64,000 nucleotides of DNA, from assembly GCA_964627935.1 (NCBI GenBank), contig CAZVLB010000021.1, positions 1 to 64,000 on the forward strand, given 5' to 3'. Made by a program: the position numbers and the translations under genes. Positions 5,828 to 14,572 of the stretch are shown here, piece by piece. Source of the stretch: JAABVY01 sp964627935. GTDB taxonomy: Bacteria; Zixibacteria; MSB-5A5; JAABVY01. How positions within the stretch are numbered: the stretch's first letter is position 1; every line of letters starts with the position of its first letter. The notes beneath the pieces are model-generated. The model saw nothing but the letters and a program-made list of their open reading frames with translations, ran no database searches and had not been told where the DNA came from.

Positions 5828-8584
5828 ATGAAAAGATATCTGATTATTTTAATTGCGGTAATTATTCTTTTTCTGGCGTTTACGCCGGATGGCGTAAGTA
5901 AAAGCGGTAGTGCCCTTAGAGATTATATGGACAGGCATCAGGCTCGCATGGGCCTGTTTTCTGATATCCCTGATGAGTTACCATATTTCAGCTCAAAGGG
6001 TTACGATCCCGGGCTGACACTTTTCGATGATGTGGCGGTCAATGATGATAATGGCCCGGCCCGTTTTAAACAGCAGTATCCTGCAGGTGTGCTGAAAAAT
6101 GCCGGTTTGGTATTTTTGATGTGGGAGGATGAGCGCAATGGCGACCTGGATATTTTCGGTCAAAACATAAATTATTTTGGCAACCTGGATGGATCCAACA
6201 AGCTGGTCATTTCCGATGATAATTACCTGGATCAGTTCATGGCCGCATTTGCTGTTTCCTCCGATGATGAGATTGCCGCGGTATGGGTCGATGAGGCCGG
6301 TGACCTGTATTTGCGTTTTTATAATAATATAATGTTACCGCAATCCGATCCGATTCTCGTTAACGACAATATTTTCGATAATATAGTTTCCTTTCCCGAT
6401 CTGGCATTTCTTTCCGACGGCAGGCTGGTTGTTGTCTGGGAGGACACCCGTTCCGGGTCGGCCGTTTTCGGACAGATTTATGATGACCTCTACAATCCGG
6501 TTGGCGATAATTTTCGCATAACTCCTGATGAAGCGGGAAAGCTTTTCTGGTCGCCTCATGTGGCCGCCGGTGCCAATGGGCAGTTTGCAGTGGTCTGGGA
6601 GGAGATCGGATCGATGGGGGCCAATGTTTTGATGCTCCTGTTCGACTCTGATGCTCAGCCCTCGGGCATTTCGATCAATGTAGCCGATATCGATCATCAG
6701 GCTGATGACCAGTTCGATGCAGATATTGCCGGCCTGAGCACTGACAGCTATGTTGTCGGCTGGACAGACAGCCGTGATGATGAGCAGAAAATATTTTTGC
6801 AGCGCTTCGATGCCAATGCCAACCTTCTGGGCTCTAATCAGGCCATAAGCTCCGCGGGCGCATTTGCCTCAGATCTTCGTCTTTTCAAAACACCGGCAAA
6901 TAATGCTCTGGCAGTCTGGGCCAGTATCGAGAATTTCTCGGAAATACTGGGCCAGGAAATCGATATCAATGGTCCGGCTGGGGATAATTTTATGATCTCC
7001 GATCCATTGGTTTCAGGCGAACGTCGTGAACCGTATGCAGTCTTCCGTGATGATGGCAGCGCCGAGGTTGTGTTTACAGATACGCGCAATGGCATATCTG
7101 ATATATTCAAGCAATCACTCGATGATCAGCTGGACCGCAAAGGGAGCAATATGCAGGTCTCGCAGGCGGAATCCGGGGCGCAGCAGATCGAACCGGTAGT
7201 TGCCAGGATGGAAGATGATGATATGGCTGTGGTCTGGACCGATATGCGCGATGATGCCGGGGATATATATTTCCAGAGACTCAATTATCTGGGCTTAAGC
7301 GAGGGCTCCAATCTAAAAATAAATGATGATGCCGGCAAAACATTTCAGGGCGATCCGTCAATGGGCTCGGCAGACAACGGCAAGCTGGTTATATCATGGG
7401 TCGACAGCCGCACAACAGCGCAGGTGTTCGGCGTAAATGTATTTGCCCAGCTTATTGATCCATTGGGCAATAGAACCGGTGCAAATTTCCTGGTAAATGA
7501 TTTTTCAATCTCTGAGGCCGCCGTTCATGCCGAACCGGATTGTGATATTGCGCCCTCGGGAAAGGTTGTAGTAGCCTGGCGCGATACCCGCAACGGCGGT
7601 AATGATATTTACTGCCAGGTTTATAATGCCGATGGAAGCCCGGATGGTTCCAATTTCAAAGTCAATGATGAGGATTTCAACTGCTTCGATCCCTCGATAA
7701 GTATCTTCAATAATGAGATGTTTGTTGTCGGTTGGCGCATGATCGTGGACAATCGTTCTTATGTCAAGTATCAGGTGTTCGACAGCGATGCCGGTTCGTT
7801 CGGTTCAGAGCTGCTATTGCCGATCGATACGGCGACTCATGAACAGCTCGATTTTGATCTGGCAGTCAATCCCTATTATGGCATTTTTTCGATAGCCTGG
7901 CTGGATCAAACGGATACAGTGAATGAGATTCATGGAGTCATGCTGGATATCAACGGCAGCGCATTGAGCACTGTTAAGATCGTATCCGACATGCCCAATC
8001 TCGGGTTTGAAGATATATCTGTCGATATGGATGCGCTCAACAGCTATGTGGTTGGCTGGAGTGATATGCGTGATGGTGTTCGGCGGGCATACCGTGGGTT
8101 TGTCGATGCCGGCACCACTGTTCTTGCCAATCAGCCTCTCTGGACAGCACCAGATCCGGCCCGTCATGAGCATCCCTCAGTGGCCACCAATGGCCGTTAT
8201 GTTTTCAGCGTCTGGAGCGATAACCGCAACGCCGGCGAGGGTTTCGATATATTTGCGTCTTCAAACCTGTATAATCCCACTTCGGTTGATGGGGATGGGG
8301 ATAATGCTACTCTGCCTCGTGATTTTGTATTGAGCCAGAATTATCCCAATCCATTCAATCCGACAACGATGATTGAATTCTCCCTGACAAACGATGTCGA
8401 TCGGGCGCAGTTCGAGGTTTATAATCTGCTGGGACGAAAAGTATATCAAAAGGATCTTGAAAATCTACCGGCCGGAAAACATGTGATCGAATTTGACGGC
8501 GCAGAATTTGCCTCGGGGGTATATCTTTATCGCTTGAAAGTCGGGGACGCATCAATTGCGCGCAAGATGACACTGATTAAATAG
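5828..8584 (+). CDS. Large secreted repeat protein with type IX-like sorting tail
   Basis: This protein has 918 residues. The ATG at 5828 follows GAGAGGTAGAT and begins a good signal peptide (MKRYLIILIAVIILFLAF). At least nine copies of a loop resembling W-x-D-x-R-N-G-x-x-D-I-F-x-Q recur about every 50-100 residues, for example WEDERNGDLDIFGQ, FTDTRNGISDIFKQ, WTDMRDDAGDIYFQ and WRDTRNGGNDIYCQ. This suggests a beta-propeller-like extracellular fold. The final 84 residues (835-918) form a Por-secretion-type sorting domain beginning LSQNYPNPFNPTT and ending with GVYLYRLKVGD and a lysine end. Export across the outer membrane and surface attachment or release are inferred. Ligand unknown. Confidence 0.85.
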   Translation: MKRYLIILIAVIILFLAFTPDGVSKSGSALRDYMDRHQARMGLFSDIPDELPYFSSKGYDPGLTLFDDVAVNDDNGPARFKQQYPAGVLKNAGLVFLMWEDERNGDLDIFGQNINYFGNLDGSNKLVISDDNYLDQFMAAFAVSSDDEIAAVWVDEAGDLYLRFYNNIMLPQSDPILVNDNIFDNIVSFPDLAFLSDGRLVVVWEDTRSGSAVFGQIYDDLYNPVGDNFRITPDEAGKLFWSPHVAAGANGQFAVVWEEIGSMGANVLMLLFDSDAQPSGISINVADIDHQADDQFDADIAGLSTDSYVVGWTDSRDDEQKIFLQRFDANANLLGSNQAISSAGAFASDLRLFKTPANNALAVWASIENFSEILGQEIDINGPAGDNFMISDPLVSGERREPYAVFRDDGSAEVVFTDTRNGISDIFKQSLDDQLDRKGSNMQVSQAESGAQQIEPVVARMEDDDMAVVWTDMRDDAGDIYFQRLNYLGLSEGSNLKINDDAGKTFQGDPSMGSADNGKLVISWVDSRTTAQVFGVNVFAQLIDPLGNRTGANFLVNDFSISEAAVHAEPDCDIAPSGKVVVAWRDTRNGGNDIYCQVYNADGSPDGSNFKVNDEDFNCFDPSISIFNNEMFVVGWRMIVDNRSYVKYQVFDSDAGSFGSELLLPIDTATHEQLDFDLAVNPYYGIFSIAWLDQTDTVNEIHGVMLDINGSALSTVKIVSDMPNLGFEDISVDMDALNSYVVGWSDMRDGVRRAYRGFVDAGTTVLANQPLWTAPDPARHEHPSVATNGRYVFSVWSDNRNAGEGFDIFASSNLYNPTSVDGDGDNATLPRDFVLSQNYPNPFNPTTMIEFSLTNDVDRAQFEVYNLLGRKVYQKDLENLPAGKHVIEFDGAEFASGVYLYRLKVGDASIARKMTLIK

Positions 8585-8592
8585 GGTTGGAT

Positions 8593-9324
8593 TTAGAAAG
8601 ATGACCCGGCAAAGGGGGCCATGGCATTGTGTATTATATGCGCAATTATCCCCGGCCACAGTGAACCACTGATCAGAAATAGGGCGGCAAACATCAGGCC
8701 ATAGAAAAATATCAACACCCCTCCGGCATAGCCCTGATAAAGATGCCCCACAGCAAAAGCGATACATGCGATAACAACTGCTGCGGTTCGTGAACCGGTC
8801 AGCTTTTGCAGGCGGGTAATCAGATAGCCACGGTAGGCGGATTCCTCGGCAAATCCTACCACGAAAGACAGTGTGAGCCAGCCAACAATCTCTCTATTCT
8901 CTTTGGGCATAAGGGCTTGCGGTGTTTGCAGGTCAAACAGGTCGAAATAGAATAAAATCCGTGCTATTATTCCCAATAAAAAAGATGTTATTAACAAGAA
9001 AACTATTGCGTATATTATATAAGCGGGCTTAAATTTACCGATACCGATTGTAGGAACGTTTACACCTTCTGATTTTGTCACCAGCACTACAGCCATTAGC
9101 ACAAGCAACTGAAAGACCAAAGTAGGCAGATAAAAAGATGTAATTGGATCGGAAGTTTGAGCTGTCGAATCCTGAACTGCGGGTGCGAAAAAAAGAATCA
9201 CCGAAATGGGCCAGGCAATGCACAGAAATATTATGATCAGGTACGACCAGGCATTAAGCTTTGGAGCCCTGATTTCAGTCTCTGATATCTCGTTTTCGTG
9301 ATTCGACTGCCGCTGCGGTTCCAT
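8593..9324 (-). CDS. CPBP-family intramembrane metalloprotease
   Basis: This 243-residue membrane protein has about seven hydrophobic segments. The CPBP/CAAX-protease signature is complete: E160-E161 with R165 (AEESAYRGYL), H194 (AVGHLYQG), and a C-terminal HxxHN-type motif (H229, H232; AHIIHN). The family includes Rce1-type prenyl-protein proteases and bacteriocin self-immunity proteins, which act within the inner membrane through glutamate activation of water. It converges on the large secreted protein gene with only 8 bases between stops. Substrate unknown. Confidence 0.88.
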   Translation of the reverse strand: MEPQRQSNHENEISETEIRAPKLNAWSYLIIIFLCIAWPISVILFFAPAVQDSTAQTSDPITSFYLPTLVFQLLVLMAVVLVTKSEGVNVPTIGIGKFKPAYIIYAIVFLLITSFLLGIIARILFYFDLFDLQTPQALMPKENREIVGWLTLSFVVGFAEESAYRGYLITRLQKLTGSRTAAVVIACIAFAVGHLYQGYAGGVLIFFYGLMFAALFLISGSLWPGIIAHIIHNAMAPFAGSSF

Positions 9325-9404
9325 GCAAATAAACTAATAAAACATTTGCGTTTAGCCAAATGTAATTATATTCTAAAATTTGTTAACGGTGGATTTATCT
9401 GTAA

Positions 9405-10205
9405 ATGAGCATATCTAACGATACCAATGGGGAGGTCCTCTCTCTACAGAGGGGATGTATCTATGGGCCGGTTATGTCCCGCAGGCTGAAAAGCAGCCTG
9501 GGGATAAATCTGCTGCCGGTGGATTATAAGCTGTGCTCATTTAATTGCATTTACTGTCAGTACGGCCTCACCAAAACCGATTATCACATCGCCGATGCCG
9601 GGGATTTCAAGGAATTGCCGTCGCTGAAAGATGTCAAGAAAGCGCTTTTGTCGGCATTATCGTCAATGGAGCAGGAGATCAGGTATATTACTTTTTCAGG
9701 AAATGGTGAACCGACATTGCATCCGGAATTTCCCGGGATGGTTGACATGGTAATAGAGGTCCGTGACCGCTATCTTCCCACAGCCAGGACCGCGATCCTT
9801 TCCAATTCCACCGGCTTGCGTCATGAGGAAATAAGGGCGGCAATCAGGAAGCTGGATACCCCGATTATGAAACTGGATGTCGGCAGTGAGGTGCTTTTCA
9901 AGAGAATCAATCATCCTACCGGCGATATTAGATTCGATGATATCATAAATGGACTGATAGAACTGAAACATCCCGGCATGATTATTCAAACCCTGATGCT
10001 GGGCGGTAAAAACAGCAATTCTGAAGAAGACAATATCCATAAATGGTCCGAGCTTCTGAAAAAGATCAAGCCGCTCGAGGCTCATATATATTCGATAGAC
10101 AGACCCGCCGCTCTCAAATCTATCAAAAAAGTACCATTCGAAAGATTGCGCGAAATAGCCGCACGGGCTACCAGCCTGAGCGGTGTTAATGTGCAAGCGT
10201 TTTAG
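9405..10205 (+). CDS. Radical SAM protein, COG0731 type
   Basis: This 266-residue protein carries CxxxCxxC at C44, C48 and C51 (CSFNCIYC), which binds the 4Fe-4S cluster for radical S-adenosylmethionine chemistry. The start GPVMSRRLKSSLGINLLP and the segment ITFSGNGEPTLHPEF are typical of the bacterial group annotated as wyosine-synthesis-like Fe-S oxidoreductases. True TYW1 activity is archaeal or eukaryotic, and bacterial members have no settled function. It is transcribed divergently from the CPBP gene, with an 80-base shared promoter region. Confidence 0.88.
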   Translation: MSISNDTNGEVLSLQRGCIYGPVMSRRLKSSLGINLLPVDYKLCSFNCIYCQYGLTKTDYHIADAGDFKELPSLKDVKKALLSALSSMEQEIRYITFSGNGEPTLHPEFPGMVDMVIEVRDRYLPTARTAILSNSTGLRHEEIRAAIRKLDTPIMKLDVGSEVLFKRINHPTGDIRFDDIINGLIELKHPGMIIQTLMLGGKNSNSEEDNIHKWSELLKKIKPLEAHIYSIDRPAALKSIKKVPFERLREIAARATSLSGVNVQAF

Positions 10206-10319
10206 ATAATCATATCATTATCATTTTCTTCCATTCAAAATATTGCAGTTTTCATGTCATTGTGATGTGTTTTGCCCGGCACTGATTGCCGTGCATAATG
10301 CTGTCCGAAAGGAGGTATT

Positions 10320-10817
10320 ATGCCATCAAGAATCAAGAGCCTGGAGTGGATCCTGCCGATTTCGGAACATGATATCTGGAAAGATAAGGGGGAATCATCA
10401 AGGGCCGACCGGGTACGCATGGCAGTCCGTGAGGCTGTTGCAAAGCTAACCGTGAATGAGCAGGACTTTGTGCAATTGTACTGGTTTGAGGGTACAGCGC
10501 TGGACAGAATCGCCAAACTGAAAGGCAGTACCAAATACCGGATGAATATTTTCAGGCAGAGGATCGAGCGCAAGCTGAAAAAGCTGCTGATGGATTTTGT
10601 TGAAGAAGAATTCGGTATCAAATCAAGTGCGAAAGAGACCTGTCCTATCTGTGCCAGCAGGGATTTATGCCGTATCGATAAATTGCTAAAATCAAAAGCG
10701 CCGCATGAGACCTATGCCGGGTATATCAGGATTCTGAATCAACGCTATCATCTGGACATCAAAACACCGCAAATCATAATCGGGCATTTAAAATATCATA
10801 ACAGGGAGGAAGTGTGA
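10320..10817 (+). CDS. Sigma-region-4-like HTH and zinc-knuckle protein
   Basis: This protein has 165 residues. Residues about 40-90 read as a sigma70 region 4-like helix-turn-helix (AVAKLTVNEQDFVQLYWFEGTALDRIAKL). The C-terminal third starts with CPICASRDLC and continues IDKLLKSKAPHETYAGYIRI to HLKYHN. This is the CxxC...H...H pattern of a small zinc-bound helical module often found with DNA-packaging or site-recognition proteins. AAGGAGG precedes the ATG. The stop overlaps the start of a ribbon-helix-helix gene, so the two are translationally coupled. I infer a two-protein DNA-binding cassette. No named family was recognised. Confidence 0.65.
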   Translation: MPSRIKSLEWILPISEHDIWKDKGESSRADRVRMAVREAVAKLTVNEQDFVQLYWFEGTALDRIAKLKGSTKYRMNIFRQRIERKLKKLLMDFVEEEFGIKSSAKETCPICASRDLCRIDKLLKSKAPHETYAGYIRILNQRYHLDIKTPQIIIGHLKYHNREEV

Positions 10818-11065
10818 AATCTGAGGCGATCAAAAAACTGCGCGGGGAACATTGTATCAATATTTTTATCTCCTATGAACTCAAACAAAGGGTTGGTGAG
10901 CTGGCCAAAAAGTATGACCGTACGATGGCCGATATTGTGCGTATGCTGATGCGTGTGGGCATTCCGATTCTGGAGGGGCTATCGCTGGCGGAAGAGGAGA
11001 TGATGAAAGACTATATTCAGCTTTTTCGCAAAATGCGCAAGGTTCGTGAAATCAAGGATCTCTGA
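10814..11065 (+). CDS. Ribbon-helix-helix-like DNA-binding protein
   Basis: This protein has 83 residues and a GTG start overlapping the preceding stop (GTGTGA), with GGGAGGAA just upstream. The strand CINIFISYELKQRV followed by the helices LAKKYDRTMADIVRMLMRVG fits a ribbon-helix-helix dimer, where the N-terminal strand would touch the DNA major groove. The C-terminal helix (LAEEEMMKDYIQLFRKMRK) could mediate oligomerisation. Overlap with the HTH/zinc-knuckle gene implies joint function, possibly as a regulator or antitoxin-like partner, though no toxin-like gene is adjacent. Confidence 0.65.
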   Translation: MKSEAIKKLRGEHCINIFISYELKQRVGELAKKYDRTMADIVRMLMRVGIPILEGLSLAEEEMMKDYIQLFRKMRKVREIKDL

Positions 11066-11110
11066 TTATTGAAGTTGACTGCATCTGTTTAATCGCTTAA
11101 ACTTGGGGCT

Positions 11111-11686
11111 ATGGATAACAAGGTCAGGATTATTGCCGGTGATCTGAAGAACCGTGTGATAAAAATACCCAAAAAGACCGAGACCCGTCCGGCGCTGGTG
11201 CTGGTTCGTCGTGTGGTCTGCGATACATTGACGCCATATATATTCGATGCCGATGTGCTCGACCTGTTTGCCGGTACCGGTGCATTTGTATTCGAAATGA
11301 TTTCGCGCGGCGCAAAATCGGCGGTGGCAGTTGACCTTGACAGGCGCATGGCCGAGTCGATTACCGAGAATGCCAGGGAATTCGGTATCGATAATGTCGT
11401 GCGGGCGGTTTGCCAGGATTATCTCAAAGCCGTCGATGCCTTATCCGAAGCAGGGCAGCAATTCGATATTATCATAGTTGCTCCGCCATTTTATGGCGAT
11501 TATGTCAACCAGGCAGTGCGTGCCATACAGAAAAATGCCATGCTCAAACCGCAGGGGATAGTCATGGCGCATTATCATAAAAAGGATGATGTCAATCGTG
11601 AACAGCCTGCATTGGATTTGTGGAAGACCAAAACGCATGGCAATTCAATAATGGATTTCTTTGTTGCAAAAGAAAAGCCCCGGTGA
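11111..11686 (+). CDS. rsmD: RsmD-family 16S rRNA methyltransferase
   Basis: This 191-residue class I methyltransferase begins MDNKVRIIAGDLKNR, the usual RsmD opening (RIIxGxxKxR). Motif I is VLDLFAGTGAFVFE, and the acidic end of strand 2 is AVDLD. RsmD makes m2G966 in 16S rRNA. The catalytic motif, usually (D/N)PP(Y/F), reads IVAPPFYGD here, so the first acidic or amide residue is alanine. I believe an APP variant is found in some RsmD-like proteins, so activity cannot be excluded. The stop codon lies inside the terminator hairpin. Confidence 0.8.
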   Translation: MDNKVRIIAGDLKNRVIKIPKKTETRPALVLVRRVVCDTLTPYIFDADVLDLFAGTGAFVFEMISRGAKSAVAVDLDRRMAESITENAREFGIDNVVRAVCQDYLKAVDALSEAGQQFDIIIVAPPFYGDYVNQAVRAIQKNAMLKPQGIVMAHYHKKDDVNREQPALDLWKTKTHGNSIMDFFVAKEKPR

Positions 11687-11701
11687 TGATTGCGGGGCTT
11701 T
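11672..11701. terminator. Bidirectional terminator between rsmD and apgM
   Basis: AAAGCCCCG (11674-11682) pairs with CGGGGCTTT (11693-11701). The minus-strand exit is T-rich (TTTTCTTTTG), so the hairpin mainly serves apgM. The plus-strand T-run is short. It overlaps the last codons of rsmD. Confidence 0.85.
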
Positions 11702-11723
11702 GAATATATTCTACTGCTATTTT

Positions 11724-12932
11724 CTATGCACCGAATTTTTCCAGCTTTCCCGCATGAGCCAGAGCCATGGGCATAAGATCGACTGATTTGTGATGGCCCA
11801 GGCTGCCTTTGAGGCATTCTGTCTCGCTGAATTTATTACAGTCATTGAAACGATCAAGCCTGGACTTGAACAGCACCGGCACCGGATGCCATGAATGCGC
11901 TTTCATGACCCAGGGGGTGGAATGGTCGCAGGTGATGATTAATACATCCGGATTCAGATCGACCAGGCCGGGAATAATTTCGCTGTCGACCTTTTCGACC
12001 ATTTTCTTCTTGTGCTCAAAATTACCGTCCTCGCCATAGGAGTCGGTTTTCTTGACATGGAAGAAGAAGAAATCGTATTTGCTCCAGTTCTCTTTTAGCT
12101 TACCGATACCGTCTTTGAAATCGGAATAAGGCGAAAGCACAGTCATGCCGACCAGTTTGGCCAGCCCGCGATACATGGGATATTCCGCCACCGCCAGGGC
12201 ATTGAGTTTATAACGTTCGCTGAATGAGCTGAGCTTGAGCGGTTTGGCATAGCCGCGCAGAAGCACAAAATTGGCCGGATGATTATCTTTCAGAATCTTG
12301 CCGATCTGCTCGAGGACGTTTTTGAGCAGGTTCTCGGTTTTCCTGGCGTCAGGATTCAATGCGCGCGGCTGAATCGGTGGCACGCCTGTTTCCTGCGGAT
12401 CGGTCTCCTCGACATCCTGCGAAAGTCCTTCACCCCGAAGCACGACCAGCACACGATGCTGGCTTTCGGTTCTGAGATGCAGCTCGTAGCCATCGGGCAT
12501 TTTTATATTATCCAGAATCATTTTGCATGCTTCCTGATTTTTTTCGTCCGGAATACGGCCGGCGCGGCGATCCTCGACATTGCCGTCGCTGTCAAGAGTG
12601 CAGAAATTGCCGCGAATTGCCAGGTCATTTTCCTGCAAGTCGAAATCGAGTCCGAATGCCGACAGAAGGCCCCGTCCGACATTATTTTCAATCGGATCAT
12701 AGCCGAAGAGCGAAAGATGCGCCGGGCCGCTTCCCGGGGTGATACCGGGGCCGATTGGATCGCACAGGCCCAGCATGGATTCGCAGGCCAGCTTATCCAT
12801 GTTGGGTGTGTCGGCTTCGGCCAGCGGCGTGTCATTGCCCTCGGCCGGTATGTCGCCAAGGCCGTCCATGACCAGAAATATAATCTTGCTGTCGGTTTTT
12901 TTGGAGAGATCGCTAAGGATATCCTTACCCAT
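11724..12932 (-). CDS. apgM: 2,3-bisphosphoglycerate-independent phosphoglycerate mutase, ApgM type
   Basis: This 402-residue alkaline-phosphatase-superfamily enzyme has the metal-binding start FLVMDGLGDIP, the segment TPNMDKLA, the nucleophile-region GPGITPGSGPAHLSLFGYDP, and the C-terminal metal site ITCDHSTPW followed by HSWHPVPV. It interconverts 3- and 2-phosphoglycerate in glycolysis and gluconeogenesis. ApgM is the form common in archaea and scattered in bacteria. GGAGA precedes the ATG, and a promoter lies at 12972-12999. It is divergent from an archaeal-type methyltransferase gene. Confidence 0.93.
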   Translation of the reverse strand: MGKDILSDLSKKTDSKIIFLVMDGLGDIPAEGNDTPLAEADTPNMDKLACESMLGLCDPIGPGITPGSGPAHLSLFGYDPIENNVGRGLLSAFGLDFDLQENDLAIRGNFCTLDSDGNVEDRRAGRIPDEKNQEACKMILDNIKMPDGYELHLRTESQHRVLVVLRGEGLSQDVEETDPQETGVPPIQPRALNPDARKTENLLKNVLEQIGKILKDNHPANFVLLRGYAKPLKLSSFSERYKLNALAVAEYPMYRGLAKLVGMTVLSPYSDFKDGIGKLKENWSKYDFFFFHVKKTDSYGEDGNFEHKKKMVEKVDSEIIPGLVDLNPDVLIITCDHSTPWVMKAHSWHPVPVLFKSRLDRFNDCNKFSETECLKGSLGHHKSVDLMPMALAHAGKLEKFGA

Positions 12933-12971
12933 TTTAAAAATCTCCTTTATAGAATTAGCGGAATTCGCTAT

Positions 12972-12999
12972 ACTATATTTTAATCTAACACTTTGTCAA
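12972..12999 (-). promoter_or_regulatory. Promoter of apgM
   Basis: Read on the minus strand: TTGACA (12999-12994), a 16-base spacer and TATAGT (12977-12972). Transcription should start about 30 bases before the apgM ATG. Confidence 0.7.
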
Positions 13000-13030
13000 T
13001 TTAAAAGAATATTAAGCGGTCAATGTTCCC

Positions 13031-13858
13031 ATGCCGGAAAATGATGATAAAATGATTCTGGATCATGAGGCGCTGGTGAAGCTGGCGGATGCGATCTCCA
13101 AACAGCGCGAGAGGGTTAAAATATCGCTCGACCTGGGCCTGAGCGAGAAAGAAATCGACCTGCGGGGATTGCGCATACCGCAAAATATGATCCTGGGAAT
13201 TTTGAAAAAAGAACGGGCCATATACAGGCTGGAAAATGGTGAGCTGAAAAAACTGGCGGTTTTTGACAATGGACTCTATCAGCTTGTGGCCACGGGTGAG
13301 GCGCCAACTGTTGAAATCGACGGTATTCAGATGCATCGCACCTCGGTAGTGAAACCATTCGAGGATGCCCGTCAGAAAGCAGAGACTGTGGTTCAAAAGG
13401 GCGACCGGGTGCTGGACACCTGCGGAGGACTGGGGTATACATCGATCTGGGCCCTGCGTATGGGCGCATCAGTGGTTGATTCATGCGAACCGAATGAGAA
13501 TATCCGCTACCTGCGCAGCGAGAATCCATGGTCGAGGGAATTTCTGGATGATCGCATCAGGTCTCATCAGATGACAGCCCAGGAATATCTGCAAAATGAT
13601 CTGATGGGGCATTATGACTGCGTGATTCATGATCCGCCCCGTTTTTCGCTGGCCGGGGAGTTATATTCGGGAGAATTCTATGAACGGCTGTCGGAGGTAC
13701 TGAAAGCTGACGGCAGGCTGTTTCATTATACCGGCAACCCGTATTCCAGGGGGCGCGGCCGTGGATTTGTCGATGGCGTGGTCAAGCGTCTGGGTAAAGT
13801 TGGATTCAAGGTCAACCGCAGGGAAGAAGTGCTGGGTGTCACGGCGGTGAAAAAATAA
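13031..13858 (+). CDS. Predicted methyltransferase, COG2521 (archaeal-type)
   Basis: This 275-residue protein has an N-terminal domain of about 110 residues followed by a class I methyltransferase core: motif I VLDTCGGLGYTSIWAL, acidic strand-2 end SCEPNE, and catalytic-type motif IHDPPRFS. The DPP(R/Y)F motif is usual for enzymes that methylate amino groups or carbons of RNA bases. COG2521 is mostly archaeal. The substrate is not known to me. The gene is divergent from apgM, another archaeal-leaning family. Only a weak ribosome site is visible. Confidence 0.78.
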   Translation: MPENDDKMILDHEALVKLADAISKQRERVKISLDLGLSEKEIDLRGLRIPQNMILGILKKERAIYRLENGELKKLAVFDNGLYQLVATGEAPTVEIDGIQMHRTSVVKPFEDARQKAETVVQKGDRVLDTCGGLGYTSIWALRMGASVVDSCEPNENIRYLRSENPWSREFLDDRIRSHQMTAQEYLQNDLMGHYDCVIHDPPRFSLAGELYSGEFYERLSEVLKADGRLFHYTGNPYSRGRGRGFVDGVVKRLGKVGFKVNRREEVLGVTAVKK

Positions 13859-13880
13859 ATAATTTGGTCAGGAGTGTTTT

Positions 13881-14510
13881 ATGAAGGTGCTCATATCGTT
13901 TCTGGCAATTTCGCTGTTTATGGCTATTCCTCTTTCCGGAGATAATGGGGAAATTATAAACCTGAACTGTGGGTTTTTGCAGGGCCGGCCCAAAGCGCAG
14001 TGCGAGTATTTTTTCCTGGTGGAATCCCGCTACCTGCATCGCGTGGCGGATTCTGAGGTCAGGGAAGGGAAGTCCGGCTTTCTTTTCGAAGGTGAGCTGG
14101 CGTTTATGCATAATTTCTATGAGCGGCTGGCGATCGGCGCGGGGTTTTCATTTGGCGGGAATGATGATATGAGTGTGGTCGGGCTTATGCCGCGGCTCAG
14201 GTTCTGGCGTACTGAAAAGGTCTATGTCGATATTGCCGCGGGTTTTATGTTTCCGGGAGAGAGCAATTACCGGAATGTAAAAAGCCCGGGATTTGCATCG
14301 TCACTTTCCGTGGGCTATTCTGATTTTTTTGCGGTAATGGCCCGATATGATCTGGCACGGTATGAGGATATTAGCTTTACGGATGAAGGAGTGGGCGAAT
14401 TGATCCAGGGCACTCAGCATTCATTTTATCTGGGAGTGAAAGCCGGATCATATTTTGTGTTGGCGGTACCGGTAGGGATACTGATTGCATATGCGGCCAC
14501 TGCGGATTAA
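13881..14510 (+). CDS. Outer-membrane beta-barrel-like protein
   Basis: This protein has 209 residues. A signal peptide (MKVLISFLAISLFMAIPLSG) is followed by alternating strands with aromatic girdles such as FLFEGELAFMHNFYERLAIGAGF and LMPRLRFWRTEKVYVDIAAGF, as expected for an 8- to 10-strand barrel. TCAGGAG precedes the ATG, 22 bases after the methyltransferase stop, so co-transcription is likely. It has no named family. The C-terminal hydrophobic stretch is unusual, because barrels normally end in an aromatic residue. Confidence 0.6.
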   Translation: MKVLISFLAISLFMAIPLSGDNGEIINLNCGFLQGRPKAQCEYFFLVESRYLHRVADSEVREGKSGFLFEGELAFMHNFYERLAIGAGFSFGGNDDMSVVGLMPRLRFWRTEKVYVDIAAGFMFPGESNYRNVKSPGFASSLSVGYSDFFAVMARYDLARYEDISFTDEGVGELIQGTQHSFYLGVKAGSYFVLAVPVGILIAYAATAD

Positions 14511-14572
14511 GTAATTTCAGGAATGTTTAAAAAGTAATTGTATTTATGCATGAGAAGATATATTATTAGCCT

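Noticed and set aside
12279..12983. 234-residue plus-strand open frame opposite apgM
   Set aside because: It is a shadow of a clearly conserved enzyme and has no ribosome site or family pattern.
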